DNA of 64,000 bases from positions 62,001-126,000 of the forward strand of contig SADC01000126.1 in assembly GCA_004194705.1 (NCBI GenBank). Direction: 5' to 3'. This DNA comes from Ditylenchus dipsaci (Eukaryota; Nematoda; Chromadorea; Rhabditida; Anguinidae). Made by a program: the position numbers and the translations under genes. Positions 58,301-64,000 of this stretch are shown here, in pieces; position 1 is the stretch's first letter, and every line of letters starts with the position of its first letter. The notes under the pieces were generated by a model. It did not search any database, was not told where the DNA came from, and was given only the letters and a program-made list of their open reading frames with translations.

Positions 58301-60250
58301 GTCGGTCTTCAGGGTGGTCTTACATTAGTTGTAATCAGAGGTTTTAAAAAATGACTGCCATTTCAGAATCCTTGCAATTTATGAAAGCAGACTGACTTAT
58401 AGGTGCACGGGTTTCCGTCGCTAATTTATCAACATCAAAGACCACTGGCAGAAAATTTCAAAATTTAAGCCCACAGAAATTTTTCACATTTTACATCGTT
58501 TTCATAATACAGGTCATCCTTTTTCATTTTAGATTTTGACCCAAAAATCTCGAAACCGGCCTCAAATTTTTCCGAAAATAAGAAGTTTAAACAAAAAAGC
58601 CTCTGGGGCTTTTTTAGATGAAAAAACAGTATGGGACACCCAAATACATCACATTTACGCCAAATTTTTTCGTGCTTTAGAACATTTGTATTTGACTTGT
58701 AATCCTATATGTACCGTATTCTCTCTAATAGAACCACACTCTCTATTTGAACCACACTCTCTAATAGAACCACACCCCAAGGGGGTCGTGAAATAGAACC
58801 ACACTCTCTATAGAACCACACTCTCTAATAGAACACACCTTAAGACTATCAAGCTGCGCCAACGCCGTCTAACTCCAATGGATTGTTGAAGCGTGGGATA
58901 ATCTCTTGTAGGAGCTTATCGTTGAGTCATTCAAATTGTACGGAGTTCCAATGCCACCAATGGATCTGGGAACGACGCCATTCCTGCTTCAAGAAAGCTG
59001 GGCCGGTTCCGAGTGGTCGAGGCAAGGTGAAGCTCGCGCAAGATGAAAAGAAGTTGGCTGAGCAGATACAATAAATCGATCTTGAGGAAGCGCAAGAAAA
59101 GCTGTTCAATATAAAGATATATCTCTAGAGTGTTAATGAGTTTTGGGACCTGTTTTGTTTAGGGACGCCTATTTTTACCACTTATTTTTATTTTTTAGGT
59201 TGATCATGGTAACCGGGGTGACAATAACACCTTGATCACCAAAATTACTTATTAAACTATTCATATAGGTTATTGATAAACCATGACTGCCATAAGCAAC
59301 AAAAATAAATAAAAAGAATAGTATAAACGAGTTTCCTCTAAACCAGAGCAAGTCCGATATAAAGAATTATGCGCGTATGCTGCAATAATTGAATATGTTC
59401 AGAAGGTTGAAAAATAGAACCACACTCTCTGTTAGAACCACACTCTCTAATAGAACCACACCCCCAAGGGGGTTGAAAAATAGAACCACATGTGGTTCTA
59501 TTAGAGAGAATACGGTAATTGTTTTCTGAAAATAGCTAAATCATGGTGTGGGATTGAATTGTACAAAAGTACAGTACGAAAAACCATGTTCTAATCCAAG
59601 ATTTCAGCCCCACAATTTTCAAAACGATATTTTTATGTACCGTATTTCTTCTAAAAAGGCGACCCCTCTAATTAGGCGGCCCCCTGACTTTGATGACCTA
59701 CATCTCAGTCCAGAAAAAATATTTTGCAAAGTTGATTATTGAATTTTCTCATCTCTCACGAACTCTACCTATCCCGCTTTTTGGATTTTTATTTCATTCG
59801 AAAATTTGCGATCGACTCCGAATTTTTCGATTTTTGGGCATCCGAAAAATAAGGCGGACGGCCGCCATATTAAAGAAAATGCGGTAACTAAAAAACTTGC
59901 CTGTCCTTCCCAGGTGGAATAGGCATTGTAAAATATGGTCATGGCAGCAGGCTCATCTGTATCTTGACAGTATGCTATAAAGAGTGTGCTGCACCACGTT
60001 CAAGATCAGCAGCCAGCTTTAAATACTAATTTTCGGAGAAAAAATATCATTGAAAAACCTGTTCAGCTGTTATTTTTGGTCCATCTGGAAGCTTTTCAAA
60101 ATTTGCTAACTCCTAAAGAAAAATTTGGCTGTCAAATCAAGAAAAATTTACCTGGATTAGAAAACGCAAATCTTTGGCATCTTTGGGTTCAGCAAACTTG
60201 ATTTTAAACGCTTTGTTTTGACTACTTTCAGATTCTGGAACGTTAGACAT
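55325..60250 (-). CDS. SAT1-like: Spermidine/spermine N1-acetyltransferase-like (GNAT fold; SSAT/thialysine acetyltransferase group)
   Basis: Acetyl-CoA-dependent N-acetyltransferase of polyamines or related amines, cytosolic. Exons (minus): 60250-60152, 60112-60059, 60025-59901, 58029-58015, 57964-57846, 56375-56345, 55420-55325; about 179 residues against ~170 for the family. Start MSNVPESESS, then AEPKDAKDLRFLIQELANFEKL, AMTIFYNAYSTWEGQ, the 15-nt microexon MIHME, then DLYVREKFRRNKLANQLVK (acetyl-CoA loop), LNWTVLNWNDGAIQFYKK and GATNLHEEGGWLPFRL. Intron 3 begins CAG/GCAAGT, a GC-AG intron of 1.87 kb filled with transposons. One base seems missing in exon 3 near 59985. TAG stop at 55325; AATAAA complement at 55241. 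SSAT1 versus SSAT2-type specificity cannot be told from this. Confidence 0.88.
55612..55752. mobile_element. hAT-type foldback in SSAT intron 6, word CGGAGCCGG
   Basis: CAGTGCTGGCATTTAAAAAT to GGATTGTCAGCACTG. Left flank GTCCCCAC, right flank GTCCCAC: an 8-bp duplication with one C lost from the run. The interior repeats GGAGC(C)GGA and CCGGATCTGGCTCC. Confidence 0.8.
56074..56272. mobile_element. hAT-type foldback in SSAT intron 6, word CGAACGTTCGA
   Basis: TAGGGTTGTCAAACGTTCG to GATTCGACAACCCTA; flanks TTTAAAAA and TTCAAAAA (7 of 8). The interior is wholly TTCGAACGTTCGATTCGA words, giving open frames on both strands that are artefacts. Confidence 0.8.
56447..56892. mobile_element. pogo-like foldback in SSAT intron 5
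   Basis: CAGTTAAAACTCGTTATAAGG at the left and GTCATAACGAGTTTAAACTG at the right. The shared TTCGTTCCCTGCTTGGGTCC / GACACTTTTT core is present. Centre near 56680 has CTCGATATAACG. Confidence 0.7.
57265..57835. repeat. Composite inverted repeat with tRNA-like B-box segments
   Basis: GGTTCGAATACTACTGGGTG at 57455 is mirrored by a decayed copy on the opposite strand near 57615-57645. The flanks share GATAGGCAGTATGCGACTTT / AAAGTCGCATACTGCC and CTTCTCA / TGAGAAG. Similar to 8870-9110. Confidence 0.5.
58711..59516. mobile_element. TACCGTATT element with DDE_1 transposase remnant, in SSAT intron 3
   Basis: TACCGTATTCTCTCTAATAGAACC at 58711 and GGTTCTATTAGAGAGAATACGGTA ending at 59516, with TAGAACCACACTCTC words repeated at both ends. 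Around 58905-58960 one frame reads ELIVESFKLYGV, preceded in another frame by WIVEAWD; this block is typical of the C-terminus of pogo-type (DDE_1) transposases. The rest of the transposase is gone. Confidence 0.7.
59638..59886. mobile_element. TACCGTATTTCTTC-ended MITE in SSAT intron 3
   Basis: TACCGTATTTCTTCTAAAAAGGCG to CATATTAAAGAAAATGCGGTA. Non-coding; lies 15 bp from the GC-AG donor. Confidence 0.7.
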
Positions 60251-60429
60251 TGCAAAAGCAAATAAAGCAATGATAATATTAATATAAAGGAACTTTTTGA
60301 ATTTGTATAATCACACGTTTTTCGATTAAACATTTTAATAATAATGGCGTTTTTTCAAAAGTTCTATAATACATACTATACCAAATAGCAAATTTTTTCG
60401 ATACAGACTCTTTTAGAACAGAACGTTAG

Positions 60430-60928
60430 CATACTTGGACACGCAAAAAAAAAGAGCGGCAGCGGCGGCGGCGAGCGGCGGCTGCCAGAAAAACAGCGGC
60501 AGCGGCGGAAAAAGCGGCGGCGGCGGAAGGGCAAAAAGCAGCGGCAGCGGCGGCGGCAGCGGCGGGTCAAAAAAAGCGGCGGCAGCAGCGGCGTGTGAAA
60601 AAATCTTATTTACTACTTTATCTAAAAAAATTTCACTATATTTATTATTAAATTTTCGTAACTTTGAGTCATCGACAATTTTAATGACAATACACTTGGA
60701 AACTCAATCAAACGTTTATTTAATATAATAATGTGAGTAATGCATAAAGAAAAAGAACAGGAATAGATTAGAGGAAGCGATTAAATGTCGATTAACTGTT
60801 CATCATCGGCGGCGGCAGCGGCGGAGGAAAAATAAAAGCGGCGGAGGCAGCGGCGGAAACTGAAAATGGAGCGGCGGCAGCGGCGGCTGAAAAAAGCAGC
60901 GGCGAGCGGCGCCGCTCGTCCAAGTATG
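60430..60928. mobile_element. hAT-type foldback, word GCGGCGGCAG
   Basis: CATACTTGGACACGC to GCTCGTCCAAGTATG with exact 8-bp duplication AACGTTAG (60422-60429, 60929-60936). The arms are GCGGCAGCGGCGG words around an AT-rich centre (60600-60790). The Gly/Ser- and Ala-rich open frames here are artefacts. Confidence 0.85.
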
Positions 60929-60939
60929 AACGTTAGAAC

Positions 60940-61079
60940 CAGTGTTGTTAGTGGCACCGGTGCAGCACTGTCAGCTCACGGCAGCGCACCGGTGCCGTGA
61001 GCTGGTGCCGGTGCTGAAATTTTCGGAACCGGTGCCGTGAGCTGGCGCTGGTGCCGTTATTTTAAGATTCACAACATTG
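60940..61079. mobile_element. hAT-type foldback, word GGCACCGGTGCC
   Basis: CAGTGTTGTTAGTGGCACCG to AGATTCACAACATTG with exact 8-bp duplication GTTAGAAC (60932-60939, 61080-61087). Its target overlaps the duplication of the preceding element. Same family as 47741-47858. Confidence 0.85.
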
Positions 61080-61089
61080 GTTAGAACAG

Positions 61090-62810
61090 AACTGAAATAA
61101 AATAAAATAGTTTTTCGGAACGAATTTTATACACATTTTTTAAGATTTTTAAACAAGGTAAGAACTAAAAATAAACATAACCTTTGTTACCTTTATTTTA
61201 TACCTCTTCACATGAAGCTCGATTAGACTAGTCTTGGAGTGCCTAAAAAACCTGCGCTCGATTTAACATATGACAAAGTAAAATACTCGACAAAGGTGGC
61301 AAAATGCCTTTAAAAATTGATCAATTTTTTATTCAGAATGGTGTAGGGAAAACGCTTAAGCGTGCTCTTCTACTGAAGTACACTAACACAATAAACACCT
61401 AAGCTTTCTTTTCGACGTGCATTCAAGACATATATCTTATATATTATTTGGCATGTGTGGGTGTGTGCTGGGTGGCTCGCTAGTTTTGTGTTCCAGCCTG
61501 ATTCTCTGCCATCTTTAACAGACCTATGTTAGATTCTCACCGGAACGCTCAACTACAGTATCTTTGCTACCTTTTAAGTAAGAGCACGTATAATTGAAGT
61601 TGCTTCTAAAAAAGTTTTCCTTGCACTTCAAATTAGAGATGGTGGATTTCGGCCTGGATTCAGGTTGATTTTTGTGTTTAGGCTCACTGTTCTACTATGT
61701 TTTACGAACCTATGTTGGATATCTCATCGGACCCTTCAAGTACAACGTCTTAGCTTTTTAAAGCATTTATTAATTATGAGCTATTCATAGGTGGAAAGAC
61801 GATGGAGGCGCCGATAGGTGCCTGTTGCACCCTTGTAAAAAATGTTTCCCATGGTCGACTTAGTTTGTGAACTTTTAATAATACTTCAATACTTCAACGG
61901 CTGAGCGAGGAAATAGGTAGGCTGGACTCAGAATTGAATTCTGAATCCTTATCTACAAAGAAATTGCTGAAAAAACAGCTCTTTAGGGGCTGAAACTGCT
62001 ATTTTATGAAACAAGCCAAAAAAATTGAGTGCGTACATTTGTGAGCAATTATTTTGAAAAACAATAAACTTGTAAGCAACAAGCAACCACTCATTCAACA
62101 GAATAAGAAATTTTCTATCAAATGAGCTTTTGAGTATATTTCTAGCCTTTGTGAAAGTCAAAATTTTGAGCAATTACAAAAATCTTTCGTTTTCCTAATT
62201 CTGACCTCTCATTTAAAAAACGCCTGTAAAATTTTGCAGAAGGGTGATACACAAAAAACAATTATTACAATTATAATTTTTGAGAATTACACATTTGAAG
62301 GATGTTTAATCTCATCAAAATGAGTTCAAAAAATCTCTCTTTTCCCTTTCTTTATAATTTTTAAGAAGCTCCAATTACTCAATTTTCTACTTTGTGCTTT
62401 TATTTTATTTGCTCTTTAGGTTCTTTTTTGAACTTCTTTGTAGTTGTCAGACTTAGTTCTAGTTTATGTGTTAAATTGGGAGAGAAAAGCCTGAAGGAAC
62501 AAACTATTAACCAAACTATTCCTTTTTTACTCAAAAATGACTTTTGTAAGTATTTTATTGCTACAGTTTCTTTACTTTTTCTATGCACTAATGAGGGGAC
62601 CTTTTATATGTCTTGTCTTATATTTTGTGTGTTGTTGTAAATTTTGGTATATAAGACATGCGGTGGTCTACTCATTCTAAAAAAAAATTTCTTCAATACT
62701 GTGAATGATTTTTTTGTTACTTTTCAAATGGACTATGAATTGTTTTTTGGCCGTTACAGTTTACAAAAAGTTAGACAGATACATTTTCCAGTCTGTTCCT
62801 CAATCCGGCT
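61090..62810. other. Intergenic; no gene recognised
   Basis: AT-rich. Open frames at 62392-62640 and 62644-62859 are hydrophobic but lack splice or family support. Nothing assigned. Confidence 0.35.
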
Positions 62811-63095
62811 CATTTTTCGCCTTGGTCTTCTTGTTGTTTTGGGCGATTTCCAGGCTTAAGCTAAACATGTTTTAGAATTATGTTTGTTCTAATATAATGT
62901 ATATGTTCTACACGGGGTCCCTTCATTTGTGCTGGGATTTCAGAGTTAAGGACATTTTTGATTGACAGTTTGACAACTTTCAGGGTTGAAAATTGAACGG
63001 GCCTACCTTTTCAATAAAGAAGATACGGTGAGCTGGCCTACCTTTGCCTAAGTTTAAAAATCACGAAAAAAAGGACATGGGACAAAGGCAAAAAT
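62811..63095. mobile_element. CCTTGGTCCC-type palindromic MITE with embedded element end
   Basis: TTTTTCGCCTTGGTCTTCTTG at the left and GGGACAAAGGCAAAAA at the right; CCTACCTTTGCCTAAG inner arm. A TACCGTATC-type end (complement) lies at about 63020-63030. Confidence 0.5.
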
Positions 63096-63544
63096 GGGCC
63101 GAATTGAGAAATAGAGCCAACAAATGTTTATATATTTTTTTATACAATCTATATATTGCTTAGTTGTACAGAAGAAAAATAAAATTGAAAGAAGTGATCA
63201 CTTTAAGTAATTAAGAAGATATGTTAACGTTAAAGATAAAAATTACCTTCCTTTTAAAAAGTGCTAAAATTCTGGGTGAAAGTAGGTTAGCTCAATTCTG
63301 CAGGCGAAGCCGTTGCCAATGGCGATATTTTCTCATTTAAAAGTTAGGAATTATTTGTAAGGACAGGTGACATTCTGTTCAAGAGCTAATATCTGTACTT
63401 ATAATCTTCAAAATTCGCACTTATTTAAGACCCGAAATCCTCTTTTTAGAATTTTACGTCAAATTGCTTTTCTTTTCAATAAAAAACTTGTAGGCTTTAT
63501 CCTTGAGCCAATTCATAGCGTATACTCTCTAGTGTTCACTTCCC

Positions 63545-63782
63545 GGCGCTAGTAGCGAATAGCTCCCCCCCCCCCTAGAATCCGATTTTTTAAAAATTGA
63601 TGTAACTACCCTTGCAAACAACAAGTTTAGGCTTAGCCCTTAGTCTTGGGGGTAGGCCAGAGTACGGAAGTTGTGACTAATAAAGAGTTCGCGCACATTT
63701 TCCGGGGTCTGGGACATAAATTTGGGTACTTTTACTAAAGTAAAAAAGGTGAAAATCATTGGGGGGGCAGTATTCGCTACTA
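63545..63782. mobile_element. CTAGTAGCGAATA-ended MITE
   Basis: GCTAGTAGCGAATAGCTCCCCC at the left and GGGGGCAGTATTCGCTACTAGG at the right; inner TTTGGGTACTTTT. Relative at 43377-43500. Confidence 0.65.
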
Positions 63783-63893
63783 GGGTCCACTTTCCTTGTT
63801 CAGAATTTTGTTTTTATGTTTATTCATTGTTTTAAAAATACAATTTAAGCTATTATAAACCAACTATTGCTTCTCTATATTCACTCTAAGGCA

Positions 63894-64000
63894 ATGAAAA
63901 ACATACTAGTGATCATGGGCAGTGTGCGCAGTACACGAGTTGGGCCTCAAATTTCCAATTGGGTCATGCAGCAAACGAAATCTGAGAGTTCTTTCAAAAC
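63894..64000 (+). CDS. NADPH-dependent FMN reductase family protein (5' end only)
   Basis: Open from ATG 63894 to the window edge (35 codons). Residues MKNILVIMGSVRSTRVGPQI followed by SNWVMQQ match the flavodoxin-fold start of the NADPH-dependent FMN reductase family: a beta strand, then the FMN-phosphate loop G-S-x-R with RVG, then a helix. Such enzymes reduce FMN or quinones using NAD(P)H in the cytosol. No earlier in-frame ATG nearby. The gene continues beyond the window; the substrate cannot be judged. Confidence 0.75.
   Translation, partial: MKNILVIMGSVRSTRVGPQISNWVMQQTKSESSFK

Noticed and set aside
60435..60728. Gly/Ser- and Ala-rich open frame
   Set aside because: It lies in the GCGGC word repeats of a hAT-type foldback with an exact target duplication; the frame is a by-product of the repeat.
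62392..62859. Two hydrophobic open frames
   Set aside because: No signal-peptide logic, splice sites or recognisable family; AT-rich DNA gives such frames by chance.

Overview
This window is animal nuclear DNA, AT-rich, with spliced genes. Many introns are only about 40-60 nt (GT...TTTCAG/TTTTAG), while a few are 0.4-1.9 kb because non-autonomous DNA transposons sit inside them. A complete nidogen gene (basement membrane) shows it is a metazoan. The compact introns suggest a small-bodied invertebrate, but I cannot name the phylum from sequence alone.

Layout. 0-7.7 kb is repeats only. 7.77-11.59 kb (+) is a seven-exon gene with five C2H2 zinc fingers. 12.2-15.6 kb is repeats. 15.6-18.7 kb holds two convergent genes for small cysteine-rich, probably secreted proteins. 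19.8-24.0 kb has weak or decayed coding stretches, including a fragment similar to CPT1, and a two-exon small gene at 23.75-24.00 kb. 24.7-27.25 kb is a compositionally different island with a minisatellite and low-complexity open frames. 27.53-31.20 kb (-) is a carnitine O-palmitoyltransferase 1 gene of 13 exons. 31.2-38.4 kb is dense foldback elements plus a pogo/Tigger transposase tail. 38.5-41.5 kb (+) is a gene-like array of about nine tandem ~275-bp units encoding a ubiquitin-fold-like module. 42.53-43.04 kb (+) encodes a Thr-rich type I membrane protein. 43.67-52.50 kb (-) is nidogen with 25 exons. 55.33-60.25 kb (-) is a spermidine/spermine N1-acetyltransferase-like gene with a GC-AG intron and a 15-nt microexon. 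At 63.89 kb (+) the window ends inside a NADPH-dependent FMN reductase family gene. The genes look like ordinary unlinked eukaryotic loci, not an operon.

Repeats. Three classes dominate. (1) hAT-type foldback elements; for eight of them I can read 8-bp target-site duplications (five exact, three with one difference). (2) pogo/Tigger-like elements, with ends resembling CAGTCGA...TATAACGG or TACCGTATT-CTCT. (3) A palindromic family with ends CCTTGGTCCC. Many are built from one short word repeated on both arms, a different word in each element.

Most conserved genes show single-base frame breaks, nearly always a run of identical bases that is one base too short. I read these as homopolymer contraction in the assembly rather than gene death. 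Exon boundaries below were derived by hand from splice signals and protein-family logic.
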